A stretch of 64,000 nucleotides of DNA from contig JAFDZO010000013.1 in the NCBI GenBank assembly GCA_018266845.1, positions 62,001 through 126,000 on the forward strand. Direction: 5' to 3'. This DNA comes from Bacteroidota bacterium (GTDB lineage: Bacteria; Bacteroidota; Ignavibacteria; Tepidaquicellales; Tepidaquicellaceae). The notes beneath the pieces are model-generated. The model had not been told where the DNA came from. It saw only the letters and a program-made list of their open reading frames with translations, and made no database searches. This document shows, piece after piece, positions 8,705 to 17,765 of the stretch (its first letter is position 1; each line of letters opens with the position of its first letter). The position numbers were made by a program, and so were the translations under genes.

Positions 8705-8822
8705 AACACCCTCCGGCTCGCGGAGTTTATCCCGCAAAATTGCGGGACTCGCCACCTCCCTCAAGGGAGGAATTTATTCTCCCCTTGAGGGGAGTCCGAC
8801 CTTTAGGTCGGGAGGGGTGTTT
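8705..8822. repeat. Five-hairpin palindromic repeat element, copy 2 (inverted and permuted)
   Basis: The element is bounded by AACACCCTCC at the left and GGAGGGGTGTT at the right. It contains five stem-loops: CTCCG/CGGAG (8711-8725), CCCGCA/TGCGGG (8731-8746), CCTCCC/GGGAGG (8755-8770), CTCCCC/GGGGAG (8779-8794) and CCGACC/GGTCGG (8796-8811). Its reverse complement contains both halves of copy 1 (6671-6763), but in the opposite order. Related motifs are otherwise absent from the window. Confidence 0.8.
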
Positions 8823-8934
8823 AATAACCAGATAAAATGTAACTACAATGTTACAATACATTAAAAATAAAATACAATTATTTTGCGACTTTTTACTTTC
8901 CAATGCGTCTTATCAAGGAACCCTATTTATTTCA

Positions 8935-10521
8935 ATGAATAAAATCCTTCATAAGAAAATTTTTATTTCCCTCGTTTTTTTATTTTTCTTTTCGGCAGTT
9001 TGTTTTTCCCAAACCGAATTAAAAATTGATTTAAAGCTTCTTGTATCTTTAAAAGAAGCGCGTAATGTTTTCGATAAAATCGGCGCGCAATTATATCCCG
9101 GATGGGATTTTAAAAAACTTCCCGTTCTTTTTTATAAACCAAAGGTTCAGGAACTTCTGATAAATTTTCCATATAAGCCAAAAGGATTTTCCGTTTACAC
9201 GGGATTTAATCCGCTCGGCAACGAAACAATCTATTACAGAAACGACTCAACCTTTTTTGATATAGACGACCAGAACACCTCGTTTAAAATTGATTCTATT
9301 TCTGTGCTTGTTGTTGCAGACCCGGCTTCTTCACTGAGAAATCAAATGAGTTATATTGTATCCTCTACTCCGAAAGACACTGTGTTAAGCTGGCTTGATA
9401 AGTGGGGGTTTATCCGCTCGCCCTATGACCAGCTTATGACGATTTTTCATGAGGGCTTTCATGTTTATCAGGAACACAAAGCTCCCGAAAAGTATGCTAA
9501 TGAAGTTGCAGTTATAAAATATCCTTCGCTTGATGCTGTAAATAATGCGCTTTATGTTTTGGAAGGAAAAATTTTAAAGGAGCTTATGCTTGAAAAAAAT
9601 GCAAGCAGAAAGAAAGAGCTTGTAAAGCAATTTATTGCGGTTAGGAATTCGCGAATATCATCACTTGATAGCACTCTTGTGGAATACGAAAATCTTAATG
9701 AATATGTAGAAGGCACTGCAAAATATGTTGAGTATAAATTTCTTTCGCTTGGAACTAATCTTGAGCCGGGTGAAGAAATGTATTATCATTACGGATTTAA
9801 CGGCTATGCCAGTCAGCTTCCGAAAATTTTTAAAGAACGGGCAGATGATATGATGAAGATTGTTTCTCTCTCGGATAACAGGACGGGAAATATTTACGGA
9901 ACGGGACCTGTTCGGTTCAGATTGTATGAGTCGGGCGCGGCTATAGCTTTTACACTGGATGATTTTTATCCCGGCTGGAAAAAAGAAATTTTTAATGACA
10001 ATGTCTATCTTTTTAATCTTCTTAAAAAAGCGGTGCCTTTATCCTTTGAAGAAGAGAAAAATTATTTAATGAAAGCGAAACAGGATTTCGGTTACGATGA
10101 AGCCTTTGCCGATAAATTAAAGTTTGAAGAGGACGGCAAAAAATTTAAAAAGAAAAAGCTTGATGAAATTTTTAATACGGATAAAACTTTAATCACAATT
10201 TCTTACGATGGATTTTCTGAAAAGGCGGGAGTGGTAAGATATACCCCTTTTGGAATTATGCCGGTTGACGACAAAACAAATATTTTTGAATTGGTTCCGG
10301 TAAAGGTAAGAATAAAAGATGAAGTTATGCTCGATATGAAAAAAGTAATTCCCGTCTGCGTGGATAAGCTAAATAAGAAAATCGTGTTTGCGGTTTCAAC
10401 TTTGCCGCAGGATATAAAGCAAAGCAGCAGCGGTGAAATTGAATCGGAAGAGTTTTTATTGAGCGGGGCAAAGACAAAAATGAGTATCTCGGAGAATAAA
10501 GTTACAATTAGTTTTGAATAA
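8935..10521 (+). CDS. Secreted HExxH metallopeptidase-like protein
   Basis: Start chosen at the ATG at 8935 because the signal peptide (MNKILHKKIFISLVFLFFFS, ending in CFSQ) begins there; the frame continues upstream without signal features. The mature protein has a gluzincin-type zinc motif HEGFH in TIFHEGFHVYQEH near residue 180, with a likely third ligand Glu in NEYVEGTAKYVEY about 85 residues later. This is the HExxH...EGxA arrangement of several poorly characterised peptidase families. The last 120 residues are beta-rich and may be an accessory domain. It is monocistronic, between a repeat element and the rplU leader. Peptidase activity is inferred; the substrate is unknown. Confidence 0.7.
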   Translation: MNKILHKKIFISLVFLFFFSAVCFSQTELKIDLKLLVSLKEARNVFDKIGAQLYPGWDFKKLPVLFYKPKVQELLINFPYKPKGFSVYTGFNPLGNETIYYRNDSTFFDIDDQNTSFKIDSISVLVVADPASSLRNQMSYIVSSTPKDTVLSWLDKWGFIRSPYDQLMTIFHEGFHVYQEHKAPEKYANEVAVIKYPSLDAVNNALYVLEGKILKELMLEKNASRKKELVKQFIAVRNSRISSLDSTLVEYENLNEYVEGTAKYVEYKFLSLGTNLEPGEEMYYHYGFNGYASQLPKIFKERADDMMKIVSLSDNRTGNIYGTGPVRFRLYESGAAIAFTLDDFYPGWKKEIFNDNVYLFNLLKKAVPLSFEEEKNYLMKAKQDFGYDEAFADKLKFEEDGKKFKKKKLDEIFNTDKTLITISYDGFSEKAGVVRYTPFGIMPVDDKTNIFELVPVKVRIKDEVMLDMKKVIPVCVDKLNKKIVFAVSTLPQDIKQSSSGEIESEEFLLSGAKTKMSISENKVTISFE

Positions 10522-10921
10522 AGGCAGTTCTTTATAATGATGTCAGAAATCCTGTACTTTAGCGGTAAAAAATTTTCCTATATATAGTAATAGGTAGTTT
10601 CTTGTTTGATTTTAATATTCTTATTATTAAATTTGAGTAGTTCTTTAAGAATACTTGAAAATACACAAAATTTTCAAAATTAGAGTTGTTGTTAAAACAA
10701 TATTTAGCTCAAAACTTACGAGGGGGCGTAAGAAACGATATGTGTTTTTACAACATTTAGGTCGCTCTAAAATCAAATTTTATAAGGCTTAATACTCCCA
10801 AATAAGGCACTTTTCATCAATTGCAGGTGATTCGTATTTACAAGTTTGTAATTGAGTGAAAATTCCCTTTCATTTTTCTTTTAAAGTTACTATCTTTAAA
10901 ATTCTCATAAAATCATACAAT
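10522..10921. other. 400-base gap upstream of rplU containing a structured element
   Basis: No gene fits here. The frame of rplU is open back to 10856, but the conserved L21 N-terminus starts at 10922. The middle of the gap folds into a two-stem structure (10688-10754). The rest is AT-rich, presumably promoter and untranslated leader. Confidence 0.6.
10688..10754 (+). ncRNA. Putative structured leader RNA of the rplU-rpmA operon
   Basis: An outer stem pairs 10688-10699 (GTTGTTAAAACA) with 10743-10754 (TGTTTTTACAAC), 11 of 12 positions complementary, and may continue through ATAT (10700-10703) with ATAT (10738-10741). Inside it a perfect hairpin CTTACG-AGGGGG-CGTAAG (10715-10732) displays a G-rich loop. 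There is no T-tract, so it is not a terminator. Ribosomal-protein operons often carry autoregulatory leaders at such positions. No known riboswitch or leader family was recognised, and strand and function are inferred from position. Confidence 0.4.
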
Positions 10922-11230
10922 ATGTTCGCAATAGTAAATATTAAAGGCAGCCAATTCAGAGTAACAGAAGGACAAAAGCTGTATGTCCCGAGATTCAATG
11001 ATGAAGTAGGCGCAAAAGTAACTTTAGATAACGTACTTATGTTTTCGGCAGACGATAGTACATTTGATATTGGCGCGCCGAAGCTTAACAAGAAAATCGA
11101 AGCAACCGTGCTTGGTCATGTAAAAGACGATAAAGTAACCGTCTTCAAAAAGAAAAGAAGAAAAGGATACAAAGTTACCAGAGGACACAGACAGCAGTAC
11201 ACACAAATTTTAATCGATAAAATTTCTTAA
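10922..11230 (+). CDS. rplU: 50S ribosomal protein L21
   Basis: The 102-residue product starting MFAIVNIKGSQFRVTEGQ matches L21 over its whole length, including VTVFKKKRRKGYKVTRGHRQ near the end. It binds 23S rRNA in the large subunit. The start at 10922 is preferred over an in-frame upstream one because L21 proteins begin here. There is no clear Shine-Dalgarno. It is co-transcribed with rpmA 20 bases downstream, and a structured element lies 170 bases upstream. Confidence 0.97.
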   Translation: MFAIVNIKGSQFRVTEGQKLYVPRFNDEVGAKVTLDNVLMFSADDSTFDIGAPKLNKKIEATVLGHVKDDKVTVFKKKRRKGYKVTRGHRQQYTQILIDKIS

Positions 11231-11250
11231 TCTATACAGGAGAATAAGTA

Positions 11251-11514
11251 ATGGCTCATAAAAAAGGACTTGGAAGCTCCAAGAACGGTAGAGACTCAAA
11301 TGCGCAGAGATTAGGCGTAAAAAAGTTTGGCAGCGAAGTTGTCGTTGCAGGTAATATATTAGTAAGACAAAGAGGAACAAAATTCCTTCCCGGGTTAAAC
11401 ACCGGCTTAGGCAGAGACTATACTATCTTTGCTATGAAAGACGGTATTGTGAAATTCACAGATAAAAAAGGAAAGAAAACCGTTAACGTAGTCCCGGCAG
11501 AAGCTGCAAAGTAA
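11251..11514 (+). CDS. rpmA: 50S ribosomal protein L27
   Basis: An 87-residue L27: [20 protein letters not shown] at the N-terminus, then QRGTKFLPG and a basic C-terminus. L27 reaches the peptidyl-transferase centre of the 50S subunit. There is no N-terminal cleavable extension of the Firmicute type. The AGGAGAA sequence 8 bases before the ATG is one of the better ribosome binding sites in the window. It follows rplU directly and ends in a strong terminator. Confidence 0.97.
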   Translation: MAHKKGLGSSKNGRDSNAQRLGVKKFGSEVVVAGNILVRQRGTKFLPGLNTGLGRDYTIFAMKDGIVKFTDKKGKKTVNVVPAEAAK

Positions 11515-11541
11515 TAAATCCAAGTTTTATATTTTATCAAG

Positions 11542-11574
11542 AGGTTATTCTGCTAAAACGGAATAACCTTTTTT
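11542..11574 (+). terminator. Rho-independent terminator after rpmA
   Basis: Nine-base stem AGGTTATTC/GAATAACCT with a 10-base loop, followed by six T residues. Confidence 0.88.
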
Positions 11575-11618
11575 GTTTTATACCAATCATTCTTTAATTT
11601 AATTCTAACTATAATAAT

Positions 11619-12551
11619 ATGAAAATTTCTGTTATCGGCGCCGGAAACGTAGGGGCTACCTGCGCAGACGTTATCGCTCACAGAGAGCTGTGCAATGAAG
11701 TTATACTTCTCGATATAAAAGAAAATTTTGCCGAAGGCAAAGCGCTTGATATGTGGCAGACTGCGCCCGTAAACAATTATGATACAAGAATCACAGGCGT
11801 TACCAATGATTATGAAAGAACAAAAGATTCAGATGTCGTTGTAATTACCTCAGGGCTTCCTCGTAAACCGGGAATGAGCAGAGATGATTTGATTGCTACA
11901 AATGCAAACATAGTAAAATCAGTTACAGAGAACGTTGTAAAATATTCACCGAACACAACTATCATTGTTGTTGCAAATCCGTTGGACGTTATGACATACT
12001 GCGCATATCTAAATGCAAATCTTCCTTCGACAAAGGTTTTCGGTATGGCAGGAATTTTAGATACAGCAAGATATAAAGCATTTTTAGCAACTGAGCTTAA
12101 CATCAATCCTAAAGATATACAGGGCATGCTGCTCGGAGGACACGGTGATACAATGGTTCCGCTTCCAAGATATACTACTGTTAGCGGTATTCCTGTTACC
12201 GAGCTTATTGCAGAAGATAAATTGAATGCAATTCTTGAAAGAACAAAAGTCGGCGGCGGCGAGATTGTAAAATTACTCGGTACATCAGCATGGTATGCTC
12301 CGGGTGCAGCAGCTGCACAAATGGCAGAATCCATTGTAAGAAATCAAAGAAGACTTTTCCCTGTATGCGCATGGTTAACAGGTGAGTATGGATTGAAAGA
12401 TATTTACCTAGGCGTTCCGACAATTTTAGGAACAAACGGTATTGAAAAAATTATTGAGCTTAAACTGAACGATGCTGAAATGAAACTGCTTCACGATTCT
12501 GCAAAGGCAGTTAAGGAAGTAATGGATGTATTGGATAATATGGGTAAGTAA
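11619..12551 (+). CDS. mdh: Malate dehydrogenase (LDH-like type)
   Basis: A 310-residue NAD-dependent dehydrogenase with the nucleotide-binding GAGNVGA at residues 7-13 and D at the end of the second strand, favouring NAD. The substrate loop GLPRKPGMSRDDL has the Arg of malate-specific enzymes rather than the Gln of lactate dehydrogenase. NPLDVM and the catalytic His in GGHGDTMVPL are present. It interconverts malate and oxaloacetate in the TCA cycle and resembles Chlorobi-type Mdh. It stands alone between two terminators. Confidence 0.95.
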   Translation: MKISVIGAGNVGATCADVIAHRELCNEVILLDIKENFAEGKALDMWQTAPVNNYDTRITGVTNDYERTKDSDVVVITSGLPRKPGMSRDDLIATNANIVKSVTENVVKYSPNTTIIVVANPLDVMTYCAYLNANLPSTKVFGMAGILDTARYKAFLATELNINPKDIQGMLLGGHGDTMVPLPRYTTVSGIPVTELIAEDKLNAILERTKVGGGEIVKLLGTSAWYAPGAAAAQMAESIVRNQRRLFPVCAWLTGEYGLKDIYLGVPTILGTNGIEKIIELKLNDAEMKLLHDSAKAVKEVMDVLDNMGK

Positions 12552-12612
12552 TTGATTGTATTGAGTAGTGCGTATCAAGTATTGAGACAGTATCTTATAG
12601 ACTAAATAATAT

Positions 12613-12645
12613 AAAAAGGCGTGAGCAATCACGCCTTTTGTATTT
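12613..12645. terminator. Bidirectional terminator between mdh and a VOC gene
   Basis: Perfect 11-base stem AAAAGGCGTGA/TCACGCCTTTT with a GCAA loop (12614-12639). The stem ends in A residues on one side and T residues on the other, so it can serve both convergent genes. Confidence 0.88.
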
Positions 12646-12998
12646 TATTTTTCAATCTGGCTGGCAAAAGAAATAAAATGACCATTCAAGTCTTTTATAG
12701 TAAAATCCCTTAGCCCATAAACTTGGTTTGTGAGTTCGTTTGTAATTTCAACTCCATTGGATTTTACAAACTCATATACATCATCAACTTTATCTACAAA
12801 GCAATAGACTATGATTGGATGAATCTCACTTTGAGCTTTGTGAAAATGAAATTCAGCAGAACCATTGTAAGCTCCGCCATAAAATCCCTGATGAACCCAA
12901 GTTTTATCAAAGCCCAATTTGTTTTTGTAGTAATCAATAGCTGCGTCAACATCCTGGCAAGGGAGAACAGGCGCTGCGCCTTTGATGAAATCTTTCAT
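12645..12998 (-). CDS. VOC (glyoxalase/bleomycin-resistance) family protein
   Basis: A 117-residue protein with the VOC fold: PVLPCQDVDAAIDYYKNKLG at the start, FHFHKAQSE in the middle and DLNGHFISFASQ at the end, the usual positions for metal-binding His/Glu residues. The family includes glyoxalase I, bleomycin-binding proteins and dioxygenases, and short single-domain members usually dimerise. It lies 50 bases downstream of recG on the same strand and may be co-transcribed. Exact function cannot be assigned. Confidence 0.82.
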   Translation of the reverse strand: MKDFIKGAAPVLPCQDVDAAIDYYKNKLGFDKTWVHQGFYGGAYNGSAEFHFHKAQSEIHPIIVYCFVDKVDDVYEFVKSNGVEITNELTNQVYGLRDFTIKDLNGHFISFASQIEK

Positions 12999-13048
12999 TG
13001 TAGTTTGTTAAGTTATATGAAGAAAATTGTTGTTTCTTTTTGTTGAAA

Positions 13049-15178
13049 TTAAGCGATGCCCATAAGATAAATTGCATCTTCGTAGTTTTCCATGAAAACT
13101 TTTCTTATCATAGAATGTTCGGGTTTTCTTAACTGCGGGTCTTCATCAATAATTTTAAAAGCTATGTTCCTCGCTTTTACTACAATATCTTTATCTTTGT
13201 TTAAATCAGTGGATGAAAAATTTAAAACTCCCGATTGTCTAATTCCGAAAAATTCTCCGGGTCCTCTAATTTCCATATCGGCTTCAGCAATTTTAAATCC
13301 GTCAATTGTCTCTTCCATTATTTTTAATCTTTTCAGAAATATTTCACTCTCATAATTGTTTTCCTGTCTTGCAATAAGAACACAATAGGATTGTTCTGCT
13401 CCTCTGCCTACTCTTCCTCTTAATTGATGTAATTGTGAAAGTCCAAATCGCTGGGCTTCTTCTATTATCATTACGGTTGCGTTCGGAATATCAATACCTA
13501 CTTCTATCACAGTCGTTGCAACTAATATGTCAATTTCTTTATCTTTAAACTTCTGCATAACCTCTTCCTTTTCATACCAGAACATTCTGCCATGAATCAT
13601 ATCAACTTTGTAACCTGTAAAAAATCTGTCTTTTAATATCTTAAAATTTTCTTCAGCCGATTTTAAATCAAGTTTTTCCGATTCCTCGATAATCGGATAT
13701 ATAATATATATTTGTCTTCCCTCTGCAATTTTATCTTTCACAAATTCAAAAATCTTCTGCTTATCATCATCATATCTGATTTTTGTTATTATCGGAATTC
13801 TTCCCTTAGGCATTTCATCAATTATAGAAACGTCTAAATCTCCATAGTAAGTCATTGCAAGTGTACGCGGTATTGGAGTTGCGGTCATTACAAGTGTATC
13901 GGGGTTTTCTCCTTTCTGCTTCAGCCTTGCGCGCTGCATTACTCCGAATTTGTGCTGTTCATCTATTACAACAAAACCAAGATCATTAAACTCTACTTTA
14001 TCCTGAAATAACGCGTGGGTACCTATGGCGATGTGGGTTTTGCCGAGACGAATATCCTGAAGAATTTCCTCTCTTAATTTTTTCTTTTGTCCGCCGACTA
14101 ATATAGATACTTTAATCTGATTTTCTTTATCTCTTCCTTCGTTTATTTTTGCGGCAAAATCCGAAACAGTTTTGTAATGCTGCTCGGCAAGAATTTCAGT
14201 GGGACACATGAAAGCAGTTTGGTAGCCGTTATCTACAGCAATCATGATTGCAATCAAAGCAACAATCGTTTTCCCGCTGCCTACATCTCCCTGTAAAAGC
14301 CGGTTCATTACCCGTTCAGAATTCATATCTTTGTAAATTTCATTAATGACTTTCTTCTGAGCATTCGTTAGCTCAAAACTTAATACTTTTTTTACTTCTT
14401 CAATTATAGCGTGAAAATCTTTTTCAAATTTTATTCCTTTAACGGAATTATGAAGGCTGCTTTTTCGCAATGCCATAATAATCTCAAGATAAAAAATTTC
14501 CTCGAATGCTAATCTCTGTCGCGCAATTTCAACCTGCTCTAATGAATGCGGAAAGTTAATTCTAAGTATAGCATCTTTTCTTGAGATAAGATTATTCTCT
14601 TTTAAAATATCATAAGGCAATGATTCAGTTGTGAGATTTGCATTTTGACCTAATAATTCTCTGAAAGCATTGAACAAAATTTTTGAAAGTAGAAGCGGTT
14701 TTACAAAAGTTTTTTTTAGCACTCCCGAAAGCTCGTATAACGGGATGAATTTGAATTTTAAAAAATCAGAGAAATATTTATCGTAAGGGTCAAATTTCAG
14801 ATGGTCGCGGTACTCAAGTCGGTTATTGCCGTAATAAAATTTATCACTTACTTTTCCCCAGAAAATGAATTTATCTTTTAGCCGGAACTGTTTATTGCGA
14901 AACTCGCTTGCGCCAAAGATAGGAATTTCCGTCGCCCCGGTATTGTCTTTCAGGTGCACTGTTAATGGCTGATTGCTTTTCCTTGGAAGGCGCACATCAA
15001 TTACTTCTCCTGCAACCAAAACATTTTTCCCGATATACTTGAAAACATCTTTTATTTCAATTCGCTCTATGTAATCACGCGGAATGAAACTGAGAAAATC
15101 TTCAATTTTAGTTATACCGATTTTCTCGAACGCTTCAGCGCGTTTTTCACCGACTCCTTTTAAGAATTTAATATCCAA
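13049..15178 (-). CDS. recG: ATP-dependent DNA helicase RecG
   Basis: Full-length RecG (709 residues). The N-terminal HhH/wedge region begins LKGVGEKRAEAFEKIGI, followed by an OB-fold. Helicase motifs are all visible: Walker A GDVGSGKT, DEQH box (VIDEQHKFG), TATPIPRT, and motif VI QLRGRVGRG, plus the RecG-specific TRG region. RecG remodels stalled replication forks and Holliday junctions. The start is TTG; the conserved N-terminus leaves no ATG alternative. It is divergent from the M14 carboxypeptidase gene across a 134-base promoter region. Confidence 0.96.
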   Translation of the reverse strand: MDIKFLKGVGEKRAEAFEKIGITKIEDFLSFIPRDYIERIEIKDVFKYIGKNVLVAGEVIDVRLPRKSNQPLTVHLKDNTGATEIPIFGASEFRNKQFRLKDKFIFWGKVSDKFYYGNNRLEYRDHLKFDPYDKYFSDFLKFKFIPLYELSGVLKKTFVKPLLLSKILFNAFRELLGQNANLTTESLPYDILKENNLISRKDAILRINFPHSLEQVEIARQRLAFEEIFYLEIIMALRKSSLHNSVKGIKFEKDFHAIIEEVKKVLSFELTNAQKKVINEIYKDMNSERVMNRLLQGDVGSGKTIVALIAIMIAVDNGYQTAFMCPTEILAEQHYKTVSDFAAKINEGRDKENQIKVSILVGGQKKKLREEILQDIRLGKTHIAIGTHALFQDKVEFNDLGFVVIDEQHKFGVMQRARLKQKGENPDTLVMTATPIPRTLAMTYYGDLDVSIIDEMPKGRIPIITKIRYDDDKQKIFEFVKDKIAEGRQIYIIYPIIEESEKLDLKSAEENFKILKDRFFTGYKVDMIHGRMFWYEKEEVMQKFKDKEIDILVATTVIEVGIDIPNATVMIIEEAQRFGLSQLHQLRGRVGRGAEQSYCVLIARQENNYESEIFLKRLKIMEETIDGFKIAEADMEIRGPGEFFGIRQSGVLNFSSTDLNKDKDIVVKARNIAFKIIDEDPQLRKPEHSMIRKVFMENYEDAIYLMGIA

Positions 15179-15312
15179 TTATTCTTTATAAATTGATTAA
15201 TTTTGCAGTTTTATATGGGTTTGCTTGAAATATATAGATTGATTAAAAATAACACTTTCACTAACTTAATTCTTCACCAAAATCAAAAACTAACACTCTA
15301 CATAAAAATAAA

Positions 15313-17724
15313 ATGAAACTCAAAAAAGTACTTCTTAACTTATTAGTTATTGCACTCCTTGCTGTAACTTACTTAGTTTCGACGAATGTCTTTTCGGAGA
15401 ATAGTGTAGATGTACAGGAAAAATATTCTCACGTTAGAATTTTTGCCCGTACAGCCGATGACTTCGCCAGAATGGAAAATGCAGGATTATTTTTAGACCA
15501 CTCCACAGGAAAAGTGGGAGAGTTCAGGGATGCCTGGTTATCAGCCTCTGAAATAAACATGCTTCAGCGTTCTGGAGTATCATACGAAATCCTGATTCCC
15601 GATTGGATGGAGTATTTTAACAGCCAGCCTAAGATGACTTATGCTCAAAAGCAGGCTTCACTTGTGGAATCCGAAAGAGATTTTGCTGTGAGCCACTCTA
15701 TTTATGGTTCGTTTGCTGGATTTTTAAATTACAATGAAGTAGTTAATAAATTGGATTCAATGAGAATTCAATACCCTAACTTGATTTCTGCAAAGTTTTC
15801 AATCGGAACAACATACGAGGGAAGAAATCAATGGGTAGTCAGAATGTCCAATAACCCTAATGTTGTTCAAGGAAAACCAGAAGTATTTTATCATTCTCTG
15901 ATTCACGCCCGTGAACCTGAAAGTATGCAGCACTTAATATATTATATGTACTGGCTGCTTGAAAATTATAATATTGATCCTATTGCAACTTATATTTTAA
16001 ACACAAGAGAGCTTTACTTCCTTCCTGTGTATAACGTTGACGGGTATGTATATAACCAAACTACAAATCCTAATGGCGGCGGTATGTGGAGAGCAAACAG
16101 GCACGTTTCTTCAGGAAACTGCGGTCCTGTTGACCCAAACAGAAACTATGGAATTTATCAATATTGGAACTCTTCAAATAATGGTTCCAGTACAGACTCT
16201 TGCAATGGAGGAAGCGGAACATATAGAGGAAAATATCCTTTTTCAGAAAAAGAAACTCAGAACGTTCTTGCATTTTTTAATTCAAGAAATTTCAAAGCTG
16301 TTTTCGGCGCGCATACATACGGAAATTATTTAATAAAGCCATGGGCATGGCAAGACCCGACCCCTACGCCTGATGATGCAAAGTTCAATGAATATCTTGC
16401 AGACATGAAGGCTACAAATAATTATACAACGGGTTTCGCATCACAAACTGTAGGTTATACAGTTAGAGGCGGTGCGGATGACTGGTATTATAATGATTCA
16501 ATAAATCCATCAAATAAGGTTATTGCAATAACACCTGAAACTGGATTAACCGGTTTTTGGCCCACTCAGGGAGAGATTCTTCCTCTTGCTCAGGGAATGC
16601 TTGAGTCAGATAAGTATATGTCCTTAATTGCAGGACCGTATGTATTAGGAAATTCAGTTACATTAAATAAAAGCACGCCTTATACACAGGGTGAATCAGG
16701 CACTGTAAAGGTTAAATTCAGAAATAAAGGTTTAGCTACGGCTTCCAATATAAAAGTAGAAGCCTCATCAACGAGCAGCTACATAAATATATTTAGCCCG
16801 GTTTATTCCAGAGCTACATTACCTTCTTTTGTATCGGATAGTGTAACTTACAATTTTACTTTGCCGGTCGGAGCGCCAAACAATTATTCAATTCCTTTCA
16901 CTGTTAAAATCAAGCAAAACGATACGACTCTGTACAGCAAGGTCATCTATATAAATATGGGAGTAGGAACTGTTACATTTGCAGATAGCGCTGAGCAGAC
17001 ATTTTCTAAATGGACAACATCAAATACCTGGGCGCAAACAACAACTCAATCTTATTCACCTACCCGTTCATTTACGGATAGCCCGACAGGTAACTACGGA
17101 AACAATGCAAATAATTCTATGACTATGGCTGCGCCATTGAATATTTCTTCTTATCCTGTTGTATTCCTAAACTTCTGGCATAGGTATGCAACGGAATCAG
17201 GATACGATTTTTGTAAAGTTGAAGTGTCAAGCGATAACGGCTCATCATGGCAGACAGCTGCGAGCTATAGCGGAAGCTTAACAACGTGGACTAACGTTTC
17301 TTTAGATATTACATCGTTAGCAGCCGGTTCTGCAAATGTAAAAATCAGATTCTTATTAACAAGTGATGGAGGTACAGTTGGTGATGGATGGTATGTTGAT
17401 AACATAAAAATTACCAATTACAGCACTGTTACGGGAATAAATCAAATCAGTGAAATAGCCGATAAATATTCATTGAAGCAAAATTATCCGAATCCTTTCA
17501 ATCCGTCAACTAATATAAGATACGCAATTGCAAAGAGCGGATTTGTAAGCTTAAAAGTATTTGACATGACAGGAAAAGTCGTTGCAAATTTAGTAAACGA
17601 TGAGCAAACAACGGGCAGTTATGAAGTAAACTTTAATGCTGCATCGTTAGCTTCAGGTGTTTATTATTATAAGCTTGAATCGGAAGGATTTGCAGAAACA
17701 AAGAAAATGCTGTTAATAAAGTAA
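15313..17724 (+). CDS. Secreted M14 zinc carboxypeptidase with T9SS sorting domain
   Basis: An 803-residue protein: signal peptide, a propeptide-like region of about 120 residues, M14 catalytic domain, beta-sandwich region and C-terminal sorting domain. Zinc ligands are His198 and Glu201 in HAREPES and His334 in AHTYG; DPNRNYG supplies the substrate-binding Arg, and Glu409 in TPETG is the catalytic base. The middle C-terminal part (about 555-705) resembles an immune-inhibitor/choice-of-anchor jelly roll. The final 80 residues hold YPNPFNPSTNI and end KKMLLIK, a T9SS type A signal. It should be an extracellular or surface-anchored carboxypeptidase used for protein scavenging. Confidence 0.93.
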   Translation: MKLKKVLLNLLVIALLAVTYLVSTNVFSENSVDVQEKYSHVRIFARTADDFARMENAGLFLDHSTGKVGEFRDAWLSASEINMLQRSGVSYEILIPDWMEYFNSQPKMTYAQKQASLVESERDFAVSHSIYGSFAGFLNYNEVVNKLDSMRIQYPNLISAKFSIGTTYEGRNQWVVRMSNNPNVVQGKPEVFYHSLIHAREPESMQHLIYYMYWLLENYNIDPIATYILNTRELYFLPVYNVDGYVYNQTTNPNGGGMWRANRHVSSGNCGPVDPNRNYGIYQYWNSSNNGSSTDSCNGGSGTYRGKYPFSEKETQNVLAFFNSRNFKAVFGAHTYGNYLIKPWAWQDPTPTPDDAKFNEYLADMKATNNYTTGFASQTVGYTVRGGADDWYYNDSINPSNKVIAITPETGLTGFWPTQGEILPLAQGMLESDKYMSLIAGPYVLGNSVTLNKSTPYTQGESGTVKVKFRNKGLATASNIKVEASSTSSYINIFSPVYSRATLPSFVSDSVTYNFTLPVGAPNNYSIPFTVKIKQNDTTLYSKVIYINMGVGTVTFADSAEQTFSKWTTSNTWAQTTTQSYSPTRSFTDSPTGNYGNNANNSMTMAAPLNISSYPVVFLNFWHRYATESGYDFCKVEVSSDNGSSWQTAASYSGSLTTWTNVSLDITSLAAGSANVKIRFLLTSDGGTVGDGWYVDNIKITNYSTVTGINQISEIADKYSLKQNYPNPFNPSTNIRYAIAKSGFVSLKVFDMTGKVVANLVNDEQTTGSYEVNFNAASLASGVYYYKLESEGFAETKKMLLIK

Positions 17725-17732
17725 AAAGATTT

Positions 17733-17759
17733 AAGCCCGGTAATTTGCCGGGCTTTTTT
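17733..17759 (+). terminator. Rho-independent terminator after the carboxypeptidase gene
   Basis: Stem AAGCCCGG/CCGGGCTT with a seven-base loop and six T residues. It ends seven bases before the ATG of the DUF4160 gene. Confidence 0.85.
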
Positions 17760-17765
17760 GTTTAT

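Larger units (their letters stand above)
8505..8934. other. Gene-free interval: wecB relic, terminator and repeat copy 2
   Basis: This 430-base gap has no intact gene. From left to right it holds the wecB relic (8539-8607), the terminator (8631-8667), the second five-hairpin repeat (8705-8822) and the leader of the metallopeptidase gene. The reading frame of that gene is open leftwards to 8848, but the signal peptide places its start at 8935. Confidence 0.8.

Noticed and set aside
8848-8934. Upstream start for the metallopeptidase
   Set aside because: It would put 29 residues before a typical signal peptide; the ATG at 8935 is better.
10856-10921. N-terminal extension of L21
   Set aside because: The extra 22 residues are not part of any L21; the conserved start is at 10922.
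11810-12334. 174-codon minus-strand frame inside mdh
   Set aside because: Shadow of the conserved mdh coding sequence on the other strand.
17745-17765. TTG start for the DUF4160 gene
   Set aside because: It lies in the terminator stem-loop; the ATG at 17766 fits the family start.
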